Assembly (NCBI GenBank): GCA_964368625.1
Contig: CAYJBH010000002.1
Location: 82,537 to 146,536, forward strand
Length of the DNA: 64,000 nucleotides
Source: CAYJBH01 sp964368625
Lineage (GTDB): Bacteria > Bacillota > Clostridia > Oscillospirales > Ruminococcaceae
Direction of reading: 5' to 3'
A program made the position numbers and the translations under genes. How positions within the stretch are numbered: the stretch's first letter is position 1; each line of letters starts with the position of its first letter. The notes below the pieces were generated by a model. That model saw only the letters and a program-made list of their open reading frames with translations. It was not told the origin of the DNA and made no database searches. Shown one piece after another: positions 45,646-54,545 of this stretch.

Positions 45646-46878
45646 CTATTGAAGCATGCCGGTGGGCATTGTTATCTCCACATCTTTTTGCTTAGGCATC
45701 TTTATATCCTTACATAAAACAGCATTACGTATAGCATTATCCCCAAATCTTTTTCTTATATTTTCTACGGTAATATCCAGCTTTTCTCGCCGCTCGGTTT
45801 TTATTGTATCGTTAAAAATATCATACTGAAGAGGTATAGTATCATCTATCAAATTAATTGCGCGAACGGTTAACGATCTTATCGGAAGTTTCCACTCATA
45901 ACTTTTTATAAACAAATTAAATGCTGCCCTCGCAACCTCGGTAGCACTCTGTGTGGCAATTGGTAACGTGCATTGCCATTCTTTACTAGCCAACTTGTTA
46001 TTACGTACCGTTATTGATACACCTGTTGCCTTTTTGTGATTTTCTCTCAGCTTAGAACCTATATCCTGAGATAGCTCTAATATAACACACCAAGCCTCAG
46101 AATTATCCTCTAAATCTTGTATCGTTGTTATCCCGTGGCCTATGCTTTTTATCGGAACTTCGAAGTTTTCTTGATTCACGGGCGAACCGTCACGGCCGTT
46201 TGCATACTCCTTTAGCTTTAATCCATTTATTCCAAAACGTGTGCTTAATAATTCTAGTGGAGCTGCTGCTAGCTCCCCTATCGTTCTTATACCAATTGAT
46301 TGAAGAGAATGCGCTGTTGCTCGCCCTACACCAAGCATCTCTGAGGCCGCAAGTGACCACACCTGTTCCCTATACCCTTCTTCGGTTATACAGGTAATGG
46401 CATCAGGCTTTTTCATATCACTTCCAAGCTTTGCAAATATCTTATTAAAGCTTACACCTGCTGAAATAGTTAATCCTAATTCAAACTTTATTGCCTTTCT
46501 TATCTCATCCGCTATCTCAAATCCTGATTGTTTGCTCCCTGTAACATCTAACCAACATTCATCCATCCCATATGGTTCTATCTTATCGGTATACCTTGCA
46601 TATATTTCACGAGCATACCCGGAAAACTTTACATAACTCTCAAAACTTGGTGGAACAATTATAAGATCCTTACACTTTTGCTTTGCCTGCCAAATTGCCT
46701 CTCCGGTAGCAACTCCAAATGCCTTTGCTTTATAATTTTTTGCCAGTATTATCCCATGTCTACGCTCTACCGAACCAGCAACCGCAACAGCCTTCTCTCT
46801 TAAAGAAGGATTTAGCATACATTCTACCGAGGCATAAAAATTATTCATATCACAGTGTATAATTTTTCTTGTTTTCAT
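45646..46878 (-). CDS. Y-family DNA polymerase (DinB/UmuC-like)
   Basis: 410 residues; low-fidelity translesion polymerase. Catalytic carboxylates are D10 (HCDMNNFYASVE) and D106-E107 (PYGMDECWLDV). The thumb HhH region (VGRATAHSLQSIGIRTIGELA) and little-finger domain follow. QYDIF (about residue 362) fits a beta-clamp binding motif, followed by EKLDITVENIRKRFG. The type resembles UvrX/YqjW of Bacillus more than PolIV. It is preceded by AAGGGG and by an operator-covered promoter. Expression is likely controlled by the divergent XRE protein. Confidence 0.93.
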   Translation of the reverse strand: MKTRKIIHCDMNNFYASVECMLNPSLREKAVAVAGSVERRHGIILAKNYKAKAFGVATGEAIWQAKQKCKDLIIVPPSFESYVKFSGYAREIYARYTDKIEPYGMDECWLDVTGSKQSGFEIADEIRKAIKFELGLTISAGVSFNKIFAKLGSDMKKPDAITCITEEGYREQVWSLAASEMLGVGRATAHSLQSIGIRTIGELAAAPLELLSTRFGINGLKLKEYANGRDGSPVNQENFEVPIKSIGHGITTIQDLEDNSEAWCVILELSQDIGSKLRENHKKATGVSITVRNNKLASKEWQCTLPIATQSATEVARAAFNLFIKSYEWKLPIRSLTVRAINLIDDTIPLQYDIFNDTIKTERREKLDITVENIRKRFGDNAIRNAVLCKDIKMPKQKDVEITMPTGMLQ

Positions 46879-46887
46879 TTCATCCCC

Positions 46888-46916
46888 TTGACATTTTGTG
46901 TAGTTTAGTGTAACAT
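46888..46916 (+). promoter_or_regulatory. Promoter of the XRE regulator
   Basis: TTGACA (46888-46893), a 17-base spacer, TAACAT (46911-46916). Its -35 overlaps the ribosome site of the divergent polymerase gene, and its spacer contains an operator-like repeat (46897-46911). Confidence 0.75.
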
Positions 46917-46964
46917 ATAGGAAATTAAACTACACTTATATTATAGGAAGTTTAACTACACTTG
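46897..46964. promoter_or_regulatory. Three operator-like GTGTAGTTWA repeats
   Basis: A motif with core GTGTAGTT(T/A)A occurs three times: on the plus strand at 46897-46911, and on the minus strand at 46925-46937 and 46950-46964. The first fills the spacer of the XRE promoter. The third fills the spacer of the polymerase promoter and the second lies just downstream of that -10. This placement is what one expects for repression by the XRE protein. It does not resemble a LexA box. Confidence 0.75.
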
Positions 46965-46968
46965 TCAA
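46940..46968 (-). promoter_or_regulatory. Promoter of the Y-family polymerase cassette
   Basis: On the minus strand TTGACA (46963-46968), 17 bases, TATAAT (46940-46945): perfect consensus, hence probably tightly repressed when not needed. Its spacer carries one operator-like repeat and another follows the -10. Confidence 0.9.
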
Positions 46969-46995
46969 TCTTTTTTTTTAACATGAGGTTTTATA

Positions 46996-47352
46996 ATGAC
47001 ATTTGGCGAAAAGGTTAGTAATGCAAGAAAATCGATTGGTATTAGCCAACAAGCTCTTGGAGACAGGATTGGTGTAACCAGGAGGGTTATCACCTCCTAC
47101 GAAGGAAACGCATCAAGACCTAGAGGGATAGAAGGATATAGGCGCCTTGCCGATGCATTAAATGTTAATGTAAACTACCTATTAAAAGAGGGCGCAGACA
47201 TTCTACAACACGGTAGCTGTCAATCGTTGGTAAACGAACTTACCGGACTTTTTGCCGGCGGAAGCGTTGCCGAAGAGGACATGGACGAGATGATGCTTGC
47301 ACTACAATCAGCCTATGTTATGGCAAAACAAAAAAAACGAAATAAAGTATAG
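46996..47352 (+). CDS. XRE-family transcriptional regulator
   Basis: 118 residues. The helix-turn-helix occupies about 5-62 (RKSIGISQQALGDRIGVTRRVITSYE, then LADALNVNVNYLL). A C-terminal helical tail has LFAGGSVAEEDMDEMMLALQSAYVMAK, a pattern I recall from XRE proteins beside DinB-type polymerases in Clostridia. There is no self-cleaving peptidase domain as in LexA or phage CI, so release of repression must work differently. GAGG lies before the ATG. It is divergent from the polymerase and has a terminator behind it. Confidence 0.88.
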   Translation: MTFGEKVSNARKSIGISQQALGDRIGVTRRVITSYEGNASRPRGIEGYRRLADALNVNVNYLLKEGADILQHGSCQSLVNELTGLFAGGSVAEEDMDEMMLALQSAYVMAKQKKRNKV

Positions 47353-47407
47353 CAATAATATATTTTAACCTTTAATTCTCCTAATATCCAAAGCTCAATG
47401 TGACACA

Positions 47408-47458
47408 AACAACCCCTCTCACATAAAGCGGTGGAGAGGGGTTGTTATTTTTATTTTA
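47408..47458 (+). terminator. Terminator after the XRE gene
   Basis: The 13-base arms AACAACCCCTCTC (47408-47420) and GAGAGGGGTTGTT (47434-47446) are exact reverse complements and are followed by a T-rich run. It also lies just behind the convergent UPF0210 gene, but the T-run favours termination of rightward transcription. Confidence 0.88.
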
Positions 47459-47459
47459 T

Positions 47460-48812
47460 TTAATTTTTAAGGCTTTGTAGCGGAGCCGGTATTCGCCCTG
47501 CTCTATTTATGAAGATAGAGGGACTTTTTCTGTTAACCTCCATAACAGGACCTTTACCAAGCAGTCCTCCAAAGGTAAGCTCATCACCAACTGTTTTGCC
47601 TATTGCCGGAATTAACCTAACCGCGGTTGTTTTGTTATTAATCATACCGATTGCCGCCTCATCTGCTATTATAGCAGAGACTATCTCGGGGGTAACATCC
47701 CCAGGAACAACCACCATGTCAAGACCAACCGAGCAAACTGCCGTCATAGCTTCTAACTTCGATAGTGTAAGATTGCCACACTCGGCGGCGGCTATCATTC
47801 CGGCATCTTCCGAAACGGGAATAAACGCTCCAGAAAGTCCTCCCACATGAGACGAAGCCATTACGCCGCCTTTTTTAACGGCATCGTTAAGTAACGCAAG
47901 TGCCGCGGTTGTTCCGTGGCATCCGCACATTTCAAGACCCATTTCCTCTAAAATATATGCAACTGAGTCACCTACCGCCGGTGTTGGGGCAAGTGAAAGG
48001 TCTACTATGCCAAAAGGAACATCAAGGGCACGACCTGCCTCTTGTCCAACCAGTTGACCCATTCGTGTTACCTTAAAGGCGGTTCGTTTAACAAGCTCGG
48101 CAACCTCGGATAAATCTGCGTCTTTCCCCAAACGAGATAGGGCCGCGCGAACTACACCGGGACCGGAAACGCCTACGTTTATTACGCAATCAGGCTCTCC
48201 AACACCATGGAAAGCACCTGCCATAAACGGGTTATCGTCCGGAGCATTACAGAATACAACCAACTTTGCAGGACCTATACATTCCCTATCGGCAGTTAGC
48301 TTTGAACTTTCAAGTATAATTTGACCCATTAATTTTACCGCATCCATATTGATACCACTTCTGGTGCAACCAATATTTACGCTGGAACATATATTATCTG
48401 TAATAGATAACGCCTCCGGTATAGAACGGATAAGTGTTTCATCTCCTGCCGAAAAACCCTTTTGAACAAGGGCCGTATAGCCACCAATGAAGTTAACACC
48501 TACCTCGGTAGCCGCCCTCTGCAATGCCTTTGCATAGGCTATCGGATCTTTTCCTGAGGCTAACATCATTGCAATAGGCGTTACCGATATACGTTTATTG
48601 ATTATCGGAATACCGTAAGTGCGCTCGATAACTTCACATTTTTTAACAAGTTCTCCTGCTTTACGACAAATCTTATCATAAACTTTATCACAGCTTTTAG
48701 CGCCGTCACTGTCGGCACAGTCTAGTAAGGAAATCCCCATGGTTACCGTTCGAATGTCGAGGTGTTGCTCCTCAATCATCTTTATTGTTTCAATTATTTC
48801 ATGTACTTTCAT
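47460..48812 (-). CDS. UPF0210 (DUF711) PFL-like family protein
   Basis: 450 residues of the UPF0210 family, structurally related to glycyl-radical enzymes but without the glycyl-radical motif that I can see. Conserved stretches include DIRTVTMGISLLDC, GIPIINKRISVTPIAMM, VNFIGGYTALVQKG, NIGCTRSGINMDAVK and PDCVINVGVSGPGVVRAAL. The biochemical role is unknown to me. It is always found, to my knowledge, next to an ACT-domain protein (here 48828), 15 bases upstream in the same unit. Confidence 0.9.
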   Translation of the reverse strand: MKVHEIIETIKMIEEQHLDIRTVTMGISLLDCADSDGAKSCDKVYDKICRKAGELVKKCEVIERTYGIPIINKRISVTPIAMMLASGKDPIAYAKALQRAATEVGVNFIGGYTALVQKGFSAGDETLIRSIPEALSITDNICSSVNIGCTRSGINMDAVKLMGQIILESSKLTADRECIGPAKLVVFCNAPDDNPFMAGAFHGVGEPDCVINVGVSGPGVVRAALSRLGKDADLSEVAELVKRTAFKVTRMGQLVGQEAGRALDVPFGIVDLSLAPTPAVGDSVAYILEEMGLEMCGCHGTTAALALLNDAVKKGGVMASSHVGGLSGAFIPVSEDAGMIAAAECGNLTLSKLEAMTAVCSVGLDMVVVPGDVTPEIVSAIIADEAAIGMINNKTTAVRLIPAIGKTVGDELTFGGLLGKGPVMEVNRKSPSIFINRAGRIPAPLQSLKN

Positions 48813-48827
48813 AATAGATATACTTCC

Positions 48828-49097
48828 TTAAATTCTGTGCATCGAGTTAAATATGTCTTCATGCATAATATTTATCTTCATTCCAATCTTTTCCTGCATT
48901 TTATCCAACATATCGGCAAATTCAACAAAGCCACAATTAAGCTTTGAAACCTCCACCATCATTACCATAACGAATATACCCTCCATAATGGTTTGGTTTA
49001 CATCAATTATGTTAGCATTAGCTTCTTTACAGCATACACTTACATCAGCTAAAATACCTACTGTATCCTTCCCAATTACCGTTATTACAGCGTTCAT
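48828..49097 (-). CDS. ACT-domain protein (UPF0237)
   Basis: 89 residues, one ACT domain (MNAVITVIGKDTVGILADVS, ANIIDVNQTIMEG). Such domains bind amino acids and regulate a partner; here the partner is probably the UPF0210 protein encoded next. AAAGGAGG before the ATG is a strong ribosome site, and a promoter lies at 49124-49152. Confidence 0.92.
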   Translation of the reverse strand: MNAVITVIGKDTVGILADVSVCCKEANANIIDVNQTIMEGIFVMVMMVEVSKLNCGFVEFADMLDKMQEKIGMKINIMHEDIFNSMHRI

Positions 49098-49123
49098 AAA
49101 TCCTCCTTTGGTGACTTTTTATT

Positions 49124-49152
49124 ATTATACACCAAAAAGACCAAAGTGGCAA
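49124..49152 (-). promoter_or_regulatory. Promoter of the ACT/UPF0210 unit
   Basis: On the minus strand TTGCCA (49147-49152), 17 bases, TATAAT (49124-49129). Confidence 0.8.
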
Positions 49153-49170
49153 ATAAATTATTGTTTTCAC

Positions 49171-49199
49171 TTGCAAAATATCTATACTTTTGCTAAAAT
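49171..49199 (+). promoter_or_regulatory. Promoter of the CCA-adding enzyme gene
   Basis: TTGCAA (49171-49176), a 17-base spacer ending TGC, TAAAAT (49194-49199), the same extended -10 core as at 6195 and 39872. The two divergent -35 boxes here are only about 20 bases apart. Confidence 0.72.
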
Positions 49200-49230
49200 T
49201 GACCTAACAATTTTTATTATCGGGTTATTG

Positions 49231-50568
49231 ATGAAAATACAACTACCACCCTCTGTAGACTTCATATTAAACACCCTCAATGAGCATGGATTTGAGGCGT
49301 ATATTGTTGGCGGCTGTGTAAGGGATTATCTATCTAACAAAACACCTGTGGATTATGACATTTGTACTAACGCCACCCCTAACGAGACAAAACAGTGTTT
49401 TAAAAAGTATGCAACAATTGATACCGGAATGAAACATGGTACCGTTACGGTATTGGTTGAGAAGCAGCCGTTTGAGGTTACTAGCTATCGAAAGGATGGT
49501 GCTTATAGCGACAGCCGCAGACCCGACAATGTTTGCTTTGTTAATGATCTTTGTGAAGATCTGATTAGGCGCGATTTCACAATCAATGCTATGGCCTATA
49601 ATCACTCGGTTGGCCTGGTTGATAATCATGAAGGATTAAAAGATTTAGAAGAAAATCTAATTCGAGCTGTTGGTAATCCCGAAACACGGTTTAAAGAGGA
49701 TGCGCTTAGAATTATGCGCGCTCTTCGTTTTGCTTCGGTATTAAACTTTAAGATAGAATATGATACGGCTAACGCTATAAACAAACTATGTTATAATCTA
49801 AAAAATGTTTCGCAGGAACGAATAAGCGGTGAACTATCTAAATTGCTGGTTGGCGATAGCGCAGTGGATATACTTTTAAGATATAGCAATGCGTTTGCCG
49901 TTTTTATCCCTGAATTACACAGAACCATTGAATTAAAACAAAACCACCCCTACCACAACTATAGCGTCTATGAACATATGGTGAGATCGCTAGGGTTTGC
50001 GCCTCCTGATTTAACCTTAAGACTCACAATGTTTTTGCACGATATTGAAAAACCCTCCTGCCACTCCGTAGGCAAGGATGGAACAGATTATTTCTATGGG
50101 CATGAAAAACTAAGCGCAGAAACTGCCTTAAAGATATTAAAAAGGCTGCGATACGATAACAGAACTGTAAAATCTGTGCAGGAGCTCATCTTGATACATG
50201 GTATCAAGATAGTGCCAAACGCTAAAGACATAAAGCGTTGGCTAAACAAAATAGGCGATGATCAAGTTTTAAAATGGATAAAAGTACGAACTGCAAATAT
50301 ATCTGCACAAGACAGTCTTTTAATTGAAAAACTACTTTTTGAAAACAATATAATTTTACAAATTACCGAAGATATATTACAAAAAGCTCAGTGCTACAAC
50401 ATTAGTGACCTAAATGTTACCGGTGATGATTTAATTGAAATTGGGATTAATAAGGGGCCGCAAATTGGAAAAGTTTTATCGCTACTTTTAGAATTGGTTA
50501 TTGATGAAGAAATAAAAAACGATAGGGAGAGCCTGATAAACAAGGCAAAAACTTTGTCATTTTTTTAA
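49231..50568 (+). CDS. cca: CCA tRNA nucleotidyltransferase
   Basis: 445 residues from ATG 49231. The open frame extends upstream to 48853, but that part is antisense to the ACT gene and precedes the promoter, so I reject it. The class II nucleotidyltransferase head has IVGGCVRDYLSNKTPVDYDICTNA with the DYD metal pair, then RRDFTINAMAYN and EDALRIMRALRFA. The HD-like segment HDIEKP and a body/tail region follow. It builds or repairs the 3' CCA of tRNAs. Length is normal for the bacterial enzyme with HD domain. Confidence 0.95.
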   Translation: MKIQLPPSVDFILNTLNEHGFEAYIVGGCVRDYLSNKTPVDYDICTNATPNETKQCFKKYATIDTGMKHGTVTVLVEKQPFEVTSYRKDGAYSDSRRPDNVCFVNDLCEDLIRRDFTINAMAYNHSVGLVDNHEGLKDLEENLIRAVGNPETRFKEDALRIMRALRFASVLNFKIEYDTANAINKLCYNLKNVSQERISGELSKLLVGDSAVDILLRYSNAFAVFIPELHRTIELKQNHPYHNYSVYEHMVRSLGFAPPDLTLRLTMFLHDIEKPSCHSVGKDGTDYFYGHEKLSAETALKILKRLRYDNRTVKSVQELILIHGIKIVPNAKDIKRWLNKIGDDQVLKWIKVRTANISAQDSLLIEKLLFENNIILQITEDILQKAQCYNISDLNVTGDDLIEIGINKGPQIGKVLSLLLELVIDEEIKNDRESLINKAKTLSFF

Positions 50569-50587
50569 CATTTTAGCTACCCAACAC

Positions 50588-50617
50588 TTTACAAAGTGTA
50601 ATGATTAATGTTATAAT
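50588..50617 (+). promoter_or_regulatory. Promoter of the GGDEF gene
   Basis: TTTACA (50588-50593), 18 bases, TATAAT (50612-50617), followed by GGAGG at 50636-50640. Confidence 0.7.
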
Positions 50618-50647
50618 AAATAAATATAACATCGTGGAGGTGTGTTT

Positions 50648-52087
50648 GTGGACTCAACAAGCAACATTTTTTTCCGTCATATGATGGAGATGATAAGTAT
50701 AGCAGAAGAGAGTAATTTTTCAAAAACTGACTTTTTAAAAGAAACATGTGATTATTTTGGTATATCGCATTCATTTATTTATGAAATTGATAACGCGGGA
50801 CAATATATAAAGAAAGAGAGCATTACTGCCTTTTCTACAGTTAAATTAGATGATAAGATAGATCTAGTTAACTATTTGGGCTACGAGCTATTAAGCGAGC
50901 TTTCATCTGAAAAAATTATTATTATCACAGGTGATTCTGCTCAAAGTGTCTTGACTGTGAAGCTAAAGGAATTATTTGCATGTAACACCTTAATAGTTAT
51001 CCCTATATTGAACCAAAATTATGAGCTTTCCGGCTTTGTTGGGTTGGCTGACCGTCGTAGTTCGGTTAGAAATTCTGAAATAGATATTAAAACTTCCTCA
51101 GCTGTACTCTCTTTATTGGCAAATCATGTTAAACTTGAAATGTTTACAAAAGGTATTGCCAACACCGAAAGGGTGTTAAGCAATGTATTAGACAACATTG
51201 GAATAGACATTTATGTTAATGATTATTATACTCACGATATTTTATATGTGAATCAATCCATGGCTAAACCGTATGGTGGGGTAGACAACATGATAGGCAA
51301 AAAGTGTTGGCAAAGCATCTTCACCGACAAGGATGGTGAGTGTGATTTCTGTCCTCAACCTAGACTTCTTGATGAAGAAAACAATCCTAAAAAGACATAT
51401 ACTTGGGATTACCAGAGAATGATGGATGGTTCTTGGTTTAGGGTTTTAAGTTCCTCTTTCCCATGGACAGACGGCAGGATAGCACATCTTGTTGCTAGTG
51501 TAGATATAACTGAAAGCAAACGAAATCAACTATTAATTGAAAAATTGGCGCAATATGATTATCTTACCGGACTTCCTAACCGTCGTAGCTTACAGGATGA
51601 TGTAGAGGCTTTCACAAGAGATAGTGAACTTTTTTCTGCTCGATGGTATGTTCTTTTTTGTGATCTCGACGGATTTAAGAAGGTAAACGATAACTTAGGA
51701 CATCAAGCAGGAGATGTACTGTTACAGAATATATCTAATAGGCTAAAAGTTTTTTCTAATGATGTTTTTAGGGCATATCGCCACGGCGGAGATGAGTTTG
51801 TTATGCTAATTAAGGATACCGGAAATATCATCGACCTGGAAAAGCTGCTGGGAGACATCTTTAATGTTTTTTGTGATTCTTACAGCTTTGAGGGTAACGA
51901 GATGAAGTGTGGTTGTAGCATAGGTGTTTCACACTTTCCAGAAGATTCATCAACTCCTAAAGATCTCTTTTTCTTAGCCGATTCCGCCATGTATGCTGCC
52001 AAAAAAGCAGGAAAAGGTGTTGCTAGATTTTGTTTTGGCGATAGCTTTATTACGTTAGAACAGCTCATAGAGGAAAAGGAATTTTAA
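50648..52087 (+). CDS. Diguanylate cyclase with GAF and PAS domains
   Basis: 479 residues from GTG 50648, seven bases behind GGAGG; GTG 50642 is too close. A GAF-like domain (about 15-175), a PAS domain (about 185-295, with a CDFC pair and DITESKR at its end), then GGDEF (about 310-470). The active-site motif is intact (RHGGDEFVML), with DYLTGLPNRR and FCDLDGFKKVND upstream. It therefore probably makes cyclic di-GMP. No membrane segment, so it senses a cytoplasmic signal. No EAL-domain gene is near. Its stop overlaps the next start by one base. Confidence 0.93.
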   Translation: MDSTSNIFFRHMMEMISIAEESNFSKTDFLKETCDYFGISHSFIYEIDNAGQYIKKESITAFSTVKLDDKIDLVNYLGYELLSELSSEKIIIITGDSAQSVLTVKLKELFACNTLIVIPILNQNYELSGFVGLADRRSSVRNSEIDIKTSSAVLSLLANHVKLEMFTKGIANTERVLSNVLDNIGIDIYVNDYYTHDILYVNQSMAKPYGGVDNMIGKKCWQSIFTDKDGECDFCPQPRLLDEENNPKKTYTWDYQRMMDGSWFRVLSSSFPWTDGRIAHLVASVDITESKRNQLLIEKLAQYDYLTGLPNRRSLQDDVEAFTRDSELFSARWYVLFCDLDGFKKVNDNLGHQAGDVLLQNISNRLKVFSNDVFRAYRHGGDEFVMLIKDTGNIIDLEKLLGDIFNVFCDSYSFEGNEMKCGCSIGVSHFPEDSSTPKDLFFLADSAMYAAKKAGKGVARFCFGDSFITLEQLIEEKEF

Positions 52088-52800
52088 TGAACACCATACT
52101 AGTTTTGATACTATTTTTAGCGCCTATTGTTGCTATAGCCGTAGGGGGTTTTATTATATATAACAAGGCTAAAGCTTCTTTAACGAGAATTTTTGGAACA
52201 ACATCGATATCCGAGTTTGCCGATATTAGAGATATGGAAATAGAGCAGACACCAAAATCTATAAGTGGCATGGAATCACTTGAGCGTCCTAAGATAGAGA
52301 ACGATTTTCCTGATATGTCTATTGATGAGTTAAAAAGTCGCGACATCGATGAAATCTACGCCTACTACCACGCTCTAGAAACCGGTGATTTTTCAAGATA
52401 TAAAGATAACGAACTTTTTAACGATATGATGAATTCAGCTATCAATGAAGCTAAAAAGAAAAATTTCTCACTAACCGGAATTAAGATTCATCGTCAATCA
52501 ATAAGCAGATATGCTAAAACTGCAGACACAGCAAGCATCAAGTTACAAACTGCCTTTGAAGGTACTAAAAAAGACAATAGGAATACAGCAGGAAAAAGAA
52601 CCCAACTTAAAGTTGAAACAGAGTGGGTATATTTATTGAGTGATAGCAATTTTGGACGAAGCTTAACAGCAACCCTTAACTGCCCTAACTGTAATGCACC
52701 TATTTCAAATATAGGTGATAATGTTTGCGAGCATTGCGGTAGCGATATTAAAATAGATTATAGCAGAAGTTGGCAGCTAAGTTATATTGTGGAATGTTAG
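52087..52800 (+). CDS. TIM44-like protein with C-terminal zinc ribbon
   Basis: 237 residues. One N-terminal membrane segment (about 3-24) is followed by a TIM44-like region (about 75-190, with SRDIDEIYAYYHALETGDF and VETEWVYLL). The end is a zinc ribbon CPNC (N-A-P-I) ... CEHC. Membrane-anchored TIM44-like domains bind lipids or partner proteins; the role in Firmicutes is unknown. Coupled to the GGDEF gene by TAATG, so it may act with it. Confidence 0.7.
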   Translation: MNTILVLILFLAPIVAIAVGGFIIYNKAKASLTRIFGTTSISEFADIRDMEIEQTPKSISGMESLERPKIENDFPDMSIDELKSRDIDEIYAYYHALETGDFSRYKDNELFNDMMNSAINEAKKKNFSLTGIKIHRQSISRYAKTADTASIKLQTAFEGTKKDNRNTAGKRTQLKVETEWVYLLSDSNFGRSLTATLNCPNCNAPISNIGDNVCEHCGSDIKIDYSRSWQLSYIVEC

Positions 52801-52880
52801 TCTCTTAAAAGTCGATTAAAACACACCTTACCCCACAGTGTTATAATAACACGAGTGATATATAATTTGCTGAGCAAAAA

Positions 52881-54428
52881 TTACATTAACGGTGCAAACA
52901 CCCGCAAAATCGAATCAGACACCCTGCCTAGAAACGATGTTCTGCAGTCGTCATTCGTAATCAGTTTGCACTGTTTTTGTGTGTCTAAAAAGTCCTGTTT
53001 CATCTGTTCAATTATATCGTCATCATGCAGCAGCACACCACATTCAAAATGCAAATTTAAACTTCTAAAATCCATATTAATCGTTCCAACAATTGCTATT
53101 TCATCGTCAGAAACAAAACTTTTTGCATGAATAAAGCCCGGCGTATAGGTAAATATTTTTACGCCCTCTGAAATAAGAGGCAAAAAATTTGACCGCGTTA
53201 AACGGTATACAATTAGTTTATCCGGTATTCCGGGCGTTATTATTCTTACATCTACTCCGCGTTTTGCGGCACGCATCAATGCAGTAGACATTGATGAATC
53301 TACAACTATGTAAGGAGTAAAAATATAAAGATATTTATGAGAAGAGCCTATAATATCGAGGTATAAATTTTCCGAAACTTCCTCGTTATCTAGAGGTGAA
53401 TCTGAAAAAGGTTGTACAAAGCTATTATTTACCACAGTGGTGTTTGGAGCATGAACAGATGTAGCGGAAAGAGTTGGCTCATCCCCTACCCTTTTTAAGG
53501 TATCCCACATTTCAAGAAAAATCAATGTAAATCCATATGCACCCTCGCCGGAAAGTTTAACACCTGTATCTTTCCAATGACCAAAACGTTTATGCTCATT
53601 AATATATTCGTCCGCTATATTAATACCTCCGGTAAATGCTACCTTTGAATCAATTATTACCATCTTACGGTGATCTCGATGGTTCATAACCGCAGAAACA
53701 AAGGGAATAAATCGGTTAAAGGCTATTGTTTGTATTTTGTATTTACTCATAACCAAGGGGAATTTTGCCGGTAGACGGTCTATGCACCCTATATCGTCAT
53801 ATATTAATCTAACATCTAACCCTTGTGCCGCTTTTTCTTTAAGAACATTTAATATTTCGCCCCACATTCTACCTTCGTCTATAATAAAAAATTCAAGAAA
53901 AATATGATCTTTTGCCAATGACAGCTCATCCAACATGTCATGAAACATATCTTCACCAAGGGTGTAATATTTTAAATCGGTATTGCTATATATTGGAAAA
54001 CCACAGTTCTTTTCAAGATATCGAAATTTACCTGCGGTTGTTGGCAGTTTTGCGGTTAGTTCCATAAGGTAGTTTGGGTTAACTTGATAATACTTTAGAA
54101 ATTTTTCGTGGGTCTTTGCAAAATATGTTCTAAGCGGCCGGCTAATATTTTTATTTCCTAACATCAAATACAACGGTATTCCTATAATAGGAAGTATACA
54201 GATCGACATAACCCATGCAATCTTGGTAGACGCATTCGTTCTTGTTCCGATAATGTATACAGACATCACCACGCCTAAAACGCGCAGCACAACATCTATA
54301 TATTTCGAGATTAATGATATCTGTGAAAACAACAATATTATCCAGGATAACTGCAGTATAATAATTACTGCAGTTATCACAGACCGACTAAAAATATAGC
54401 TTAGAAGTGTTTTAGGTTTCTTTGACAT
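52881..54428 (-). CDS. cls: Cardiolipin synthase
   Basis: 515 residues from ATG 54428; two earlier in-frame starts (54440, 54455) are possible. Two N-terminal membrane segments (about 12-60), then two PLD domains. The first HKD motif is HRDHRKMVIIDSKVAFTGG; the second is HAKSFVSDDEIAIVGTINMD. It joins two phosphatidylglycerols into cardiolipin. About 117 bases separate it from the next gene upstream; I saw no clear promoter there. Confidence 0.93.
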   Translation of the reverse strand: MSKKPKTLLSYIFSRSVITAVIIILQLSWIILLFSQISLISKYIDVVLRVLGVVMSVYIIGTRTNASTKIAWVMSICILPIIGIPLYLMLGNKNISRPLRTYFAKTHEKFLKYYQVNPNYLMELTAKLPTTAGKFRYLEKNCGFPIYSNTDLKYYTLGEDMFHDMLDELSLAKDHIFLEFFIIDEGRMWGEILNVLKEKAAQGLDVRLIYDDIGCIDRLPAKFPLVMSKYKIQTIAFNRFIPFVSAVMNHRDHRKMVIIDSKVAFTGGINIADEYINEHKRFGHWKDTGVKLSGEGAYGFTLIFLEMWDTLKRVGDEPTLSATSVHAPNTTVVNNSFVQPFSDSPLDNEEVSENLYLDIIGSSHKYLYIFTPYIVVDSSMSTALMRAAKRGVDVRIITPGIPDKLIVYRLTRSNFLPLISEGVKIFTYTPGFIHAKSFVSDDEIAIVGTINMDFRSLNLHFECGVLLHDDDIIEQMKQDFLDTQKQCKLITNDDCRTSFLGRVSDSILRVFAPLM

Positions 54429-54545
54429 CACAACCACCATCTCGAAACAAAGCAAGGGAAATATATTGGTTATTTTAACATATAATTTTTAAAAATAACA
54501 GCAAAATATAAAAAATTAAGAATATTGTTATTTTTAAACGTTAGA

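Noticed and set aside
48853..49230. Upstream in-frame extension of the cca reading frame (126 extra codons)
   Set aside because: It is antisense to the well-supported ACT-domain gene, precedes the cca promoter, and its translation does not look like a nucleotidyltransferase.
52838..52852. 15-base palindrome GTGTTATAATAACAC between the TIM44-like gene and cls
   Set aside because: The two genes are convergent here, but the stem is AT-rich and has no T-tract, so I do not call it a terminator.
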